From: Triatoma infestans
Lineage: Eukaryota > Arthropoda > Insecta > Hemiptera > Reduviidae
Direction of reading: 5' to 3'
Length of the DNA: 64,000 bases
Assembly (NCBI GenBank): GCA_011037195.1
Contig: JAAEAF010000624.1
Coordinates: 169,985 to 233,984 of the forward strand
A program made the translations under genes and the position numbers. The notes below the pieces were generated by a model. It saw nothing but the letters and a program-made list of their open reading frames with translations. It was not told the origin of the DNA and searched no databases. Numbering within the stretch: the stretch's first letter is position 1; each line of letters begins with the position of its first letter. Shown in pieces: positions 39,183 to 51,514 of the stretch.

Positions 39183-39929
39183 GTAGTAATAGAGCTCACC
39201 AGCGCATGCTACCATAATTTAAACATTGTTTTATATTTATATCTCAACCTTTAAGAAATAAATACAAATATTAACATAGGAAATGTCTAAATAAAAAAAA
39301 GATTACTCTTGGCCGTTTTTTATTTTTTACTTTCAATTTGTCTAATTCATTGAGTGATTTCCAGAAGTAATCAATGATAGCGTTCATAGACAATGTTGTA
39401 ATTTCCTTTCCATTGTTTTTCAGACCGGAATCATGTCTTAGACATGCACCACTATGTCATTATCTACATGAAACTTTAAAACATTGTAATTATCAACATG
39501 ATACGAACATTACCATATTTAAGGCTAAATGACTAAGTATGTCATTAATCCCCTTAGGTCCCAACTTGGTTTGTAAATTTATAAAGAAATTATACACCAG
39601 AAACTTTCAGGAAATCAATGCAGCTGGGTTAAGAATTATTCCTTCAAAGTATGTCAAAGTGATGATAATTTAAGATTTATTTATCTGCATAAAAAATTAC
39701 AATCTTTTAATAGAATAGTGTTTTTTTTTATTTATTTATAAATTAAATGTTAATAAAATGAAAGGATACAAACGTGAAGCAGATGATATGAAAAACAAAA
39801 TATGACTTTCTACATTAAAAGTAATAAATTATTCCATAATCAATCAGAAAACCATTTCAAGCAACTAATTACTATAAAAACCATAATCAATTATTATGTT
39901 AAGTTTATAGAGATATTGAATATTGTAGG

Positions 39930-40800
39930 CTTCTTACTATCCGCAATACACACTTTGTAACCTCTTTTGATGGGCTTCTGAGGCGTGTACTGCAAAACGA
40001 AGAGTGCCTTTCGAATAGAATTATGGCTTCGTCAACTGATCAATTTTTGGAAGGAACATTGTTTTTTGTGAAATTATGTTGTAGTTTATTTATCAAGGGT
40101 CTTATTTTATGAAGTTTATCGCAGCTCCTTTTGCAATAGCAGTTCTGTTGTCATTTACGTTTATGCTAATTTCCTTAAATTTTGTTTTATACCACCTTTT
40201 AGAGGTCATTACAGTTGCAATAGCACTAACACCTAAGTTACGGATTACTAATTCAATACAGTTTTAATTCTGGCAACAAATGTATTCTCATCATAATTTG
40301 GCAACCCAAATTGGCTAAGTATTCCTCTATATTCAGTGGTGTCCAGTTTTTTTAAACGGAGCTAAAATATCGGTATAACGATGTTTTTTGGTCTGGGAAG
40401 CATTAAATATTGATTTTCTGGATTATGTTATCTAGTAATTCATGGCTGAAAAGTTGTAAAAAGATATCTACCTCATTACGTACTACTAAGACATACAAGT
40501 ACTCAGAAACAACATGAATAACAAGATTTAAATCTTTTCCTCCACAACACTGCTAGGGAGGATGTGTTACTGCTACGAAGAGAAGAGTCTGGTCAAGCTC
40601 GCACGTTATCTGGATAAATTATCAAAGTCATTATTTTCATTTCTTTTTCGGGTAACCATCCGATTATTCACTGATGGCTGTATTATCAAAAGGCTAAAAA
40701 GCTCTTGATTAGCCCTTTCATCTCCTTCTTCATCAGATATGTCTTCATTTTTTTGCAATGAAAACAATAAATCCATTACTTCTTGCAGGTTTTTTCATTG
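39930..40800 (-). pseudogene. piggyBac-like transposase relic
   Basis: Minus-strand pieces in shifting frames: DISDEEGDERANQELFSLL near 40700, MTSKRWYKTKFKEI near 40190, KGTLRF near 40015, and QYTPQKPIKRGYKVCIADSK at about 39945-40005. The last is the QYxPxKPxKxGxKV block after the second catalytic Asp of piggyBac transposases. Order and spacing fit a decayed piggyBac; there are many stops. An A17 run on the plus strand at 40805 borders it. Terminal repeats were not found. Confidence 0.75.
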
Positions 40801-42779
40801 TTCAAAAAAAAAAAAAAAAAATGAACCACAATTTTAACAAATAAAAATACGAAATCTGACAAACTGCCCTAGGCTGCTGTAAGAATACATCCCATCTAAT
40901 ATTTTCTTCATTAAAAAATTATTATTCACTTTACTTTCAATAGTTATAAAATAATAAACAATTAGGAATCAAAGACAAATATGATATTAATGCTACTTTT
41001 GATTATACTTAACTTGCTTGTTCAGAAATTGTTAAAAAAATGTGTAGGTAAACATAGGTTATACTCTTTACAAAATATGAAGTTCTGTTTATCAAGTGTT
41101 TTGCTGGAGAAAATATAATTTAAAATTAATAGGAACATCTGAATATTGGTAACTGATTCACATATTCTCAGTTAGTTTGATTCAAGGAGAATGGTTAAGA
41201 TTTTTAATTTTTATGCATTTTCTGAAATGTATTTATTTCGAAGAGTTTTAACTGTTTTTTTATTTTTCTTTATCTGAAACTGTATTTTCTTATTTTCTTT
41301 GATGGCATGAGTGTTTGAATTTTGTGTTAGATTGTGTGCACATTTTCCCTGAAAATGTGGTTTCGATTTTTTTAAATTCCATAATAAGATTTTTACAAAT
41401 ATTTTAGTTTATTGCATAAGTAATTCAATCTTTCAAAAATTGATGTTGTTTCTGTTTTGACATAATAATGGAATAATTTAGATTCAAATTAATCTAATGA
41501 AATAGACTTAATTCAAAAGTTCTGCAGTGGCACTTCAGTTTATCGCAGTTCTAAATAAGTTGCACATCCCTTGCAGAGTAGAGGAAAACTTATACACGAC
41601 ATATTTAATCAAGAACGCAATCAATAACCAGAGCCTCAAAATAAACTTAGAAACATTTCTGAAGTATTTATGCAGTATCTGTAATTTGTGTTTGTAAATT
41701 ATTATGGAATTCCATTACAAGGTTGATTGCCATTGTAAATTGATTGTTTTCTGTTTCGAAGGTACCTAACACTTTCTGAATTCAAATATAGAAGATATGA
41801 AAACAAAAAATATGAATTGTTGCATGTACATTGATGATTTTGCTCAGATGATGATTACATTTTCATTTCGTTTATCTGGTTTATTTAGTCATACGGAATA
41901 AGAAAATTTGTTTAGTCCAATATTGTTTAGATTTGTTTTTTGGAAAATATGTTTTTCATCGTCGTATTAAGGTTGTTTTTTTAATCGCTTTCAATTCCAG
42001 CATGCAGAACTGTATTTTTTCTCTAAATTTAATATTGGGCCGTTATAATTTGATTTCTCTCTCAAAGTTTTTCTCAAATCACTATTCACTTGGTTTCATT
42101 TTCATCTCTTTTGTGACAGTCACAGTCAGAGTTTGTGGTAGCCGCTGATTCAAGGCTGTTTTGCACAATGAAACCAGTGGCCCATTTTTCTTTCAAAGGC
42201 TCATTTTTAGACCTTTTTAAAACATGACCACTTTTACCGGGGTTAAAACGCATTTTTAACTCACACGCAGCGTATGAAGTTTAGCAATTGTCATTAGAGC
42301 GTTCTACCTTAATTAGTAATTTATATGATCCAATGCTAATAACAACTTCAAATGATGATCTTAATTTTAAGAAAAAAGCAAACATACAATTACGATCATG
42401 TTTAAATAAAATCTTTTATTTAGGGAGAAAAATAATAAAAACTGAAGAAAGAATAAATTAATAAACATGCACTTCAAACTCGATATGTAAGTGTCGCCGC
42501 AAATAATCGAATTTTAGAGAAAAACTTGTTGTCCAGAACATTCTAAATTAATATTAACAGGAAAATTTATTTTTATTGGTTCTAGGATCTATTCCGACTC
42601 CTTAATTGCCATTTCAGATTTGATAAAAACGCTGCTTCAGTTTCTTTCATCTTCACATTTTTTCTATAATATCAGTCTTAGTCGAATTTTATTTTGAATA
42701 ATTTTCAAACAGTGATCAAAGAGGAAAATATTGTGAACAGTCATGCTAAAAAAATTAAAGAACTCACTACTATACTTAC
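40801..42779. other. No gene recognised
   Basis: A T-rich stretch with many short frames. The 71-codon frame at 41933-42148 (plus) has no known motif. Searched for ADAMTS prodomain exons here without success. Confidence 0.45.
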
Positions 42780-42855
42780 ACTGGACAAATTTAGTATTAC
42801 TGAGAAACGAATTTGTGTGAAAGTGTAGAGCGGTGAAATCTTGACGATATGGCAG
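42780..42855 (-). CDS. Possible ADAMTS prodomain exon (weak candidate)
   Basis: A 76-bp open stretch with donor GTAAGT after 42780 and a poor acceptor (ATAACCAG). It would code LPYRQDFTALHFHTNSFLSN followed by TKFVQ. The F-x-L-x-L and FLS-x-x-F pattern resembles reprolysin prodomains. It cannot join the 35596 exon directly, since the split codon would become TAG, so at least one exon would lie between; I could not find it. The poly-T end of a LINE copy starts about 10 bp away and may have displaced the natural acceptor. Treat as a guess. Confidence 0.25.
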
Positions 42856-42865
42856 CTGGTTATTT

Positions 42866-43515
42866 TTTTTTTCTGGATTTTTTAAGGTGCATAACAGCTA
42901 TGGTCCTTTGCACCTGCTTCTAATTTGCAAGGACTCATCAGGGGATGCATATCCATACCCACCAGTCTAACAATTTCTACATCAAACCCACAATCTAGGT
43001 CTAATCATATTCCTCTACTCCCTTATATCACTTATAAAATAAATACCTATACACAAGACACCAGCAAACAACTAAACACATACATATGTACAGCTAGTTT
43101 CACAACAAATGAAATAGATGAACCTCCCTAAGATATTCGAAAGTCTTATTGACATTGCCCTCATTGTCTCCTAACACATCTGTAAAGCCTGGTCGGCAAA
43201 TTTACCTTTCCCCGCCCGTTCCAATAGAATATGCGGGATCGTAATGTCGCATTGCAAGCGCTGATACCGGCTGAGGTTCTCTTCGGAATATGCGGCTGTG
43301 TTAACATGGTGTGACCGACTCTCATTCTCACTAGGACAACTTCTCGCCGAGACTCTCGATTTGAGGTTGACCATTTCTTTGTGGTACTTTTGATATTCCT
43401 TAGTTTATTTGACAGCTGCACTGATTGCCATTCCTTTTCCCAGTTGGAAAGATTTTGTTTTTTTAGAAAAGCTTTCCAATCGACTGCAAGGACAGGTTCG
43501 TCTCTACAAGACATT
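42866..43515 (-). pseudogene. LINE copy A, 3' part: ORF2 C-terminus and 3' UTR
   Basis: 43161-43514 codes FLKKQNLSNWEKEWQSVQLS then SRREVVLVRMRVGHTMLTQP and the decayed cysteine region, which is the tail after RNase H in I/Jockey-like LINEs (W...W...KLR.IK, RLRIGHT). 42866-43160 is 3' UTR ending in a poly(A) (T run on plus). The same UTR is at 57320-57620 in the other orientation. The element is split by the solo LTR at 43516-45046. Confidence 0.85.
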
Positions 43516-45046
43516 TGTCGCGTATTTAAAACCCCGCGAATTTAAACTGTTTAGATTGCCACGGCAGTTTTGGTCTGTTCCCGCCAGGCGAACTCAACTG
43601 TTCTAATCGTGGGTTATTAACCCTAATTTATTTAAATTTCATGTTTAAAACCATTTTTTATCACACTTTAGGTGTAAAACATTTTTATATTATTTCTATT
43701 ATGTTGGCTGAAACTCTAAGAAGTATGTAATTGAGCTCAGGCATTATTTGTCTTACCTTCAGCCAATCAAATCCATTCATTTGGCGTACATATAATTTTT
43801 TCTTTCCGCCAAGGGAAAGCGTCACTTCCCACTTTAACTTAGCTTGTCTTGTGTGCCAGCCATTATTATGTAACTTATCTCGCCTCTGTGCGTGGCGTTA
43901 TCAGTGCTTTTTTATGCGTTTTTGTCAGTGGATATTTCATTTTTTGTGGCCTACAGCTCAAATTTACTTCAGCAATTGCAGTTGTACAATTTTAAAGTCG
44001 ATTCTATCTCTGATCTGTGGAATCGTCATTTCACCACGTTGGGCTGTGGAATTCTTCAACCTGTTTTCAGCTAATTCACTCTTGCAACACATCCTAATAC
44101 AATCATACATACCAAGCTTGGTACTGGTAAAGATTCAGCTTGGGTAATGTAGCTCTTATTCTCTATTTTTTTATTAATTACTATTATTTATTATTATATT
44201 TTCTTACCTCTTTCGAGCTACTTACCTTTACATATTTAAGTGTTGCATTTTAACCATAACTCTTGGCAAGACCTTTGTGCAGAGTGGTTAAATTCACTTC
44301 AACTTGGCTACTAACAAGTTCTCCACTTTCTTCTACGCTGAAACCAGGTAATTACGCTAGGTATTTTATTATATTTGTGAATACCTTTCATTTAATACTT
44401 TTGCCATTCTACTGGCCATCTTTTACTTGTACCAGTGTGCCAAACCTTCTATTAGTTTCAGCTAATCTCACCCACATTCACTTATTTGGATATTTTACGG
44501 CTTTAGTTTCTTGTAACCACTTTAAGTTGATCAGCTTGAGTTTCTTTTGCTTGCTAATAGCGTTTCTTCATTACAGAACTAAGCACCGTTCTTATACGAG
44601 AATAGCTGTTTCGCCCACTAAATTACCTTCTATTGTGACCACTTGTCTTCAGTTAAACTATTTCGCTAAATTCTATTTAATTTTCATTATTCAGGTTAAC
44701 CCTGATGGTCCTCCGAATCGGAAATTGACACCCGCCTCATGGAAAAGAACATGGTGCTCGCTGTCCGCCTATAGAGCCCGTCCGTTTAGCGTGTAAGCTC
44801 GAGCATGCTGGCTTGGTGTATTTTCTCCATGGCGACGCTACCACAATTGCTTCCGACTGGACTATAGATAGCATCAAGCCTATTCTGCTCTAAGCTCTGT
44901 GCGGAGCGTTTAAAAATAAAACTGTATTGTGGATACTGGAAGGTCAAGACCTTAATCCTTGTTTGTTAACTCTTGATGGTGTTTTTCTGTTCCCCCCCAG
45001 GTCTTCATTTCAGGTTTTTACTTTTGGACGTTAACCTTTCCGCACA
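43516..45046 (+). mobile_element. Solo LTR, 1531 bp, with exact 5-bp target duplication
   Basis: The insert begins TGTCGCG and ends CCGCACA, the TG...CA form of LTRs. ACATT lies at both sides (43511-43515 and 45047-45051) and the LINE reading frame is continuous once the insert and one ACATT are removed. On the plus strand AATAAA occurs at about 44917, some 125 bp before the end, and TATTTAAAA close to the start, so plus is the likely orientation. No gag or pol is inside; the 177-codon frame at 44263-44796 matches nothing I know. Confidence 0.85.
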
Positions 45047-45051
45047 ACATT

Positions 45052-45362
45052 TGATGCCGCTTCTTTAGCAGCTTTGTCGGCAGATTCGTTATCTCTTATC
45101 CCCACATGATCGGGAATCCAAATAAAGGAGACTTCCAAGAGGTATGTATGCACTGAATTAACAAGCTGAATCGGAGTCCCGATTGCCAATCATCTCTAGT
45201 GAGCTCCTTGAATCGGAGCAAATAATATATTTCTTAGCTTCATTGTAGTTCTGAATATGTTCTAGAGCTTTGTACACAGCGAATAACTCGGCTGTAGAGA
45301 TGCTTTGAGATATTGCTTAATGGGAAGTTGTACAGCCTCTCATTCATGACGAAAGCTGCTCC
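45052..45362 (-). pseudogene. LINE copy A, 5' part: RNase H domain
   Basis: Minus-strand words in broken frames: MNERLYNFPLSNIS near 45345, SDSR-like segment near 45210, and FGFPIMWG / IWIPDHVGIRDNESADKAAK near 45080-45120. WIPxHVGIxxNExADxAAKEA is the last RNase H block of insect LINEs. The copy is 5'-truncated at about 45362. Confidence 0.85.
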
Positions 45363-48039
45363 TAGGGCAGCTGATTAGATCGCTTGCTTGTCTAAACAAT
45401 CGTTTAGAAATTGTTTGGTAGCTAGAGCTAGCTGGTAGAGAACTTCTCTGCGTTTGCCTAATGCTTCTTCTTGATGGACTGTTGATAGCTATTTTAGATT
45501 GTTCTTGAGACTGTTTGAAAATCACTTGAAGACTTACTTCTCTGTACTGTTTCAATATTGGATGGAATCTATTAATTGTTTGCTTGCTCGTCTAAGACTT
45601 GTTGCAGATTATGTAACCTCGAATTTGACTTCTTATGTATAAATCTGACTAGTTCGAAAATTTGGAGAGTGATATTTTTAATTTTTCCGTCGCAGAAGTG
45701 GCTAGATGCACGACAGATGGTAGTTTTGAAAAGTAGTAGTCAGTGCTGTACTGGAGAAATTCAATTTTACTTAAGGCTATGTAGTAAGAATTATTGAGAG
45801 GAAGTCTTGATTTTTGTATTGTTTAATTTTTTTTTTTTAATTTAGTTGGAATAGATGTTTTAGTGATAAAACTCTGGTGATCAGTGTTGCCTTTCAGTAG
45901 CAAACATGGAAATACGTATGTAAAAGAAAAACAAAAAACAAAAATTCTAAGAATTGTTTTATAATCAGAATTTTGCAGAAATTTTTTTTTCTAATATTAC
46001 AATTGTTTCAAGTAAAATTGTCTGCAATCTTATTGATAAAGGCGACAAGTCTAGACTTATACTTGAAGATTTGACGACATATGTTCATATATATGTATAT
46101 ATATATATCTCTTTAATTAGAAGTAATTGTAGTGACTCTTAGTGTCTTCATTTAACCTTCGGTCATATTACCAAGATCGTATGTTCATATGAGTATGTAT
46201 GTGTGTACAGATTGAATTGAACTTGACACAGTCCATTCTTTAACTGGCGTTCTATACTTGCATGAACTGCGTCAGGGTTATTTAGGTTCAAGATCGCTAA
46301 GTATTTACTATACAGAAATATCGTAAAATTACAATGGAATTTCTTTAAAAAAAAAAATAAATAAATCATTCAGACCTGTCTGATCTTTTTAATGAGTATT
46401 ACTTCTTTTTTTTTTCCAACTCTTAACAAAATTGATATTTTCTCTTACTCCTAACTAAAACTATTCGTAAGAAGAAGTTCAAACATGTTTTTACTGGAAT
46501 TATTTGAGAAGTAAGAAGGGGTTTCTTATGTTTTGGAATTATATGCAAACCTAATCAATGATACTATATTTCACAGAAATTCAAGTGTGATCTCTTGTTT
46601 CTTAAAATGCCATAGAGGATAAGACATGAATTTTCCGGTTAATCATAGAAATTTATATATTCCTTAATTTAAATAATTTATTTTTCTGTTCTTTTGATCC
46701 CATGGTGTTACAGTCCTTATGTAAGAATGATCTGGACGCCAAAATGAGTGTCTGGCAACTCCTTCGTGTCAGCTGTCTTCTTAAGCATGTCCAATAAATA
46801 TCATTCACTAAATCATTTTATTCGTATCGACCCCACTGCTAGGCCGCTCCTTGTTTTCCATACTTTTACTTTCTGGGCATTCTATCGTGGAGACATCCGC
46901 TCCAAATGCCTAAGGCATCTTGAAAGATAGAATGAAAGAGACTTGGTTGAAGTGAATCTACCATTTTCTGAATTTTCTTCATACGATTTCCTGCTGCTAT
47001 GCTTTTCTTGTTTTGTCACTGTGGAACAAATTAAGTAAATATAAATGTGGTTTAGATCTGGAATTTGATCATCTGTCCGGCAAACTTCAAGTTAATTACA
47101 TTTAGTTTTTTTTCTTGGTTTATCACCCAGGTCCCTTTTATTTATTCTTCTAATTCTTCAGAGTTTCCTAATGCCACCTTGGTCTACTCGATTGTGAAGC
47201 ATAATCGTTTGCAATTATGATTATGTTAAGCTAGGCCTCAGTACTCCTGTGATAGGAAAAGGCCCGGTCTCACTAACATCTATGATATCTCCAGAGGGAA
47301 AATAGTTCCCCTGATGATAATATTTTTGTTAACATTTTTAGAAATTTTGAATTGAACCTTTCTTTGCTTTTATTCTCAAAGACTTAAATTATTGTTGCTA
47401 ACACTGTTAACTGACATATCTATGCCGTTCTTTAAATTTATAAATCACCAACAGTTAAACCTTATGAAGCCATCTTTGACATAGGGTTTATGGTAACGAT
47501 GCATGAAAGCTTATGGTAAATACGAGTATTATAATAAATTGTAAGTAAAATTATTTAATTGATGAAGTTTTCTTGCGATATTTTTTAATCAGTACCTGCA
47601 TTATTGAAATCTTTGTTTAACAATCTGTAATTTTAAATAAGTAGAAGGACAAAAATGTTTTTTAAAAATCAAGTTTCCCTTACTCTTGACAAGAAAATAA
47701 CACGGTTTGCTTTTTAGTTCAGTATTTTTTATCACACAGTTTCGTTGTATACTCCACTTTTTTAAATATTGTTCTCAAAAATACTGCAACGACGAGGAAA
47801 GTTTCTCATCGAATCTTTGTTCGCCTTACTAACAAATCATTTAATCACAAATTTCTTTATTTTTTTTTTTCAGAATGAAGATATGTGCAGCAAACACGGC
47901 CATATTTCATTTTCCATTAATGCTAAGTTTTAGAGATTATTAAAAAACAAATTTGATTAAGATTAATTTTGTTTAACAGACATTATTAACTTCCTTCCTC
48001 CATATCCATTTCCTGCTTGATTAAAAAGAAAACAATAGT
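45363..48039. other. No gene recognised
   Basis: 45400-45600 holds repetitive CTTGCTTGTCTAAAC / CTTGCTCGTCTAAGAC words. 46700-46930 is slightly richer in GC without recognisable coding. The rest is AT-rich. Confidence 0.4.
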
Positions 48040-48850
48040 CGTCTGAGAAACACTCACATAATTTTCTCTTACTTTAGTATATAAAATTGTAATTGACAAA
48101 TTATAATAATTAATATAAAAACCAAAATTTAATGAAATTCGTCGGTTTTTTATGGAGAAAATCGCGAAAACTGAAAAAAAAAAAAAACTATTCAGTCAAA
48201 AACGTACTTCCGGTTTATTAATTTACTTGAAACACGAAATTTTGGCAATCTATTTATTTCTAATCAATTTTGTTTCAATGATTAGGATTTTATAATCAAA
48301 TATTACAGTACTTTAGAGGAAAACATTGCCCCACCCCTGCCCCAAAAGCCCCTTTAAATGACTTTACCAGGAAAAATGATTGTAAATAAAAGTTGTAGCT
48401 TTTTATATGAGTAATTTCACATTCTTAAAGTAAATCGTTGGAACCGTTTTAGAAAAATGAGCAGAACATTGAAAAATATTTTTTAGTAAAAACGCACTTT
48501 CGGTCATCCAATTTTCTTCAAACTAGAAATTTCAACCACTTATTTAATTCTAATTAATATTATTTAGATGATAGAAGTGTGTAATAAACTGACATAGCAC
48601 TTTAGAGGAAAAACTAAACCCCACCCCTCCCCAAAAAGTGCCCTTAAATGAATTATACTAGAAAAATTTTTCAAATAAAAATTGTAGTTCTTTGTATGTG
48701 TAGCTGATATATATAAAGGTATCAAAAAAATCGTTGGAACCGTTTACGAGAAAATCACAAAAAACTGAAAAATACCATTCAATAAAGTGGCACTTCCGGT
48801 TGGACGATTTTAACAACAGGATTGCAATACTTCCTTATTACTAAGAGGAA
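48040..48850 (-). repeat. Tandem-monomer repeat family, truncated inverted copy
   Basis: Reads on the minus strand with two monomers; the CCGG landmark recurs at about 48209, 48499 and 48795 (spacing 290 and 296). The tail TAATTGACAAATTATAATAA joins near 48090. The head is missing. Confidence 0.8.
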
Positions 48851-49099
48851 GTAATATATAACCAGAATAGAATTCTTTCCTTAATATTTATTTGGTTTTT
48901 GGTTTAGGCTATTAGCTCTTTACAAATGCATAAATATTGGTTTCACAAAACATTTTCAAACGTCAAGTTCCTTAGTAAAAGTACGAGTATATTTTCGGAA
49001 GAAGCTTAATATAAAAAAATGTAATATTAATATAAAACAATCAGCGATACAACAATAAGATTTTTGTATGTATGTATTTTTTTTTATTTTATTACCTTA

Positions 49100-50110
49100 A
49101 AGACATATTTAATATCTTTTTACCATCTCTTACTTCTAGTAAGAGAAAGTACTGTAATCGTATCGAATTTTCGATATCGAGTATTCACCGGAAATATCCA
49201 TTTTGAGGTCCCCTGAGTCCAAAAAAGTGGTTTTTAGCAAATGGTCCGTGTGTGTGTGTATGTGAACAGCATAGCTCAAAAACGAAAAACCGTAGAAAAC
49301 TGAAACTCAATATTCCGTTTAGTAGGTATCACCATGCGATCTAACCGTGCGTTATCTGTCAAAATTTCTCAACCGGAAGTACCACTTCACTAGTTGACTT
49401 CTTTACTTTTTTGCGTTTTTCTCAAAAATGGCTCCAATGATTTTCTTTAAACTTGATACATCAACTACATATACAAGGAGCTACAACTTTTATTTGAAAC
49501 ATTTCTCTGGGAAAATTGATTTAAGGGCCCTTCTGGGGGAGGGGTGGGGTTAGGTTACCCTCTAAAGTGCTATTTCAGGTTATTACACAATTCGGTCATT
49601 TAAATAATGTTAATAAGAATTAAATATGTTGTTGAAATTCCGAGTTTGAGAAAAATCGGAAAACCGGAAGTGCTTTTGTTTTAACACTTTATACTAAATA
49701 TGATTTTTTCACTTTTTCGCGATTTTCTTCAAAATGGTCCCGACGATTTTCTTGAAACTACACATATGAACTAAACATTCAAAGATCTACAACTTTTATA
49801 TAAAACATTTCTTGGGAAAATTAATTTAAGGGCACTTTTAGGAGAGGGGTAAGGTTACAGCTTCCTCTAAAGTGCTATCATACTTGATTATACAACTCTA
49901 TCATCCAAATGAAATTAATTTGAAATAAATAGTTGGCCAAAATTCCGGATGTGAAGAAAATCAGTAAACCGGAAGTGCGCTTTTACTGAATAGTTTTTCT
50001 CAGTTTTCTACAAATTTCTATAAATTTGGTACACAAACTATAAAATTTGTCAATTATAATTTTGATAACTGGAGTAACTGAAAGTTGTGTGAGTGCTTCA
50101 CACCAGACTT
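49100..50110 (+). repeat. Tandem-monomer repeat family, full copy 1
   Basis: Layout: TTACCTTAAAGACATATTTA lead, head with AGTAAGAGAAAGTACTGTAA and TCACCGGAAATATCCATTTT, a TG microsatellite, then two monomers (CCGGAAGT at 49373, 49664 and 49969) and the closing GTGTGAGTGCTTCACACCAG. Each monomer has CTACAACTTTTAT, GGGAAAATTGATTTAAGGGC, GGGGTGGGGTTAGGTT and AATTAAATATGTTGTTGAAA. The closing block is a small hairpin, as in Helitron-like ends. No protein is coded. Confidence 0.85.
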
Positions 50111-51135
50111 TTTTTTTTTAGTTTATTACCTTAAAGACATATTTAATATCTTTTTACTATCTCTTGCTTCCAGTAAGAGAAAGTACTGTAATCGTGTCGA
50201 ATTTTCGATATCGAGTATTCAACGGAAATATCCATTTTGAGGTCCCCTGAGTCCAAGAAAGGGGTTTTTAGCTAATGGTCTGTTGTGTGTGTGTGTATGT
50301 ATGTAAACAACATAGCCCAAAAACGAAAAACCGTAGAAAGTTGAAATTTGATATTACGTTAAGGTATCACCATGACATCTGACAATGGGTCATCTATCAA
50401 AATTCTTCAACCGGAAGTACCACTTTACTCGTTTTTTTTTTTTGTTTTTTTTTGCGTTTTTCTCAAAAATAGCTCCGACGATATTCTTCAAACTTGGTAT
50501 ATATCAACTACACATACAAAGAGCTATAACTTTTATTTGAAACGTTTCTCTGGGAAAATTCATTTAAGGAGAGTTATGGGGGAAGTGGGGTGGGGTTAGG
50601 TTTTCATCTAAATTGCTATTTCAGTTTACTAAACAATTCTATCATCTAAATAATGTTATTAGAATTGAATATGTTGTTGAAATTCCGTGTTTCAAAAAAA
50701 ATGGGATAACCGGAGGTACGTTTAATTACCACTTTACTAAATAACTTTTTACTTTTTGTGCGATTTTCTCAAAAATGTGTCCGACGATTTTCTTGAAACT
50801 AAACATACAAAGATCTACAACTTTTATTTAAAACATTTCTATGGGAAAATTCATTTAAGAGCACTTTTGGAGGAAGGGAGGAGGGGTTGTGTTTTTCTCT
50901 TAAGTGCTATCATAGTTGATTATACAATTGTATCATCCAAAGAAAATTAATTAGCAATAAATAGATGGCCAAAATTCCAAGTTTCAAGAAAATTAGTAAA
51001 CCGGAAGTACGCTTTTACTGGACAGTTTTTTCAGTTTTCATTAAAGTTAGTGTACACAAATTATTAAAATTTGTCAATTATAATTTTGAGAACTGGAGTA
51101 AAAGAAAGTTGTGTGAGTGTTTCACACCAGATTTT
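50111..51135 (+). repeat. Tandem-monomer repeat family, full copy 2
   Basis: Follows copy 1 directly, beginning again at TTATTACCTTAAAGACATAT and ending GTGTGAGTGTTTCACACCAG. CCGG landmarks at 50411, 50710 and 51001 (spacing 299 and 291). The two copies form a head-to-tail array about 2 kb long. Confidence 0.85.
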
Positions 51136-51514
51136 TTTTTTTATCACAAACGACCTTGACCATATATCAGAGGTCAATTGACGTCACATAGACATTAATA
51201 ATTTTTCTAGGCGCGCTGCTGCTTGTGTGAATGAGTCTGCGTGAATTCTTTATTAGTCGGTCATTCAATTTGCTTAACATCAATTTAAACCAGCCTCAAT
51301 GCAAATATAATTATTTTAGTTGAGAGTTTATTTATAAGCAATAAGAGGAGAGATATTTGATTCCATTCACTGATCTCTCACTAGCTCATCATTTTAATTC
51401 ACACTTGTTCTGAGTTTTGTATTTATTTTAAAATGTGCGCCAAATAGTTTCAAAAATTTGTAATTAAGTATCAGGGAGCATTTCGGTTAACAGAACTGAA
51501 TTTCGTAACATTAA

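Noticed and set aside
42101..42180. Minus-strand GPLVSLCKTALNQ as an ADAMTS prodomain piece (VSLC motif)
   Set aside because: Following residues do not match GLxGxF and no splice sites fit.
43731..44147. 138-codon plus ORF as a membrane protein gene
   Set aside because: Lies inside the solo LTR defined by the ACATT duplication; no recognisable domain.
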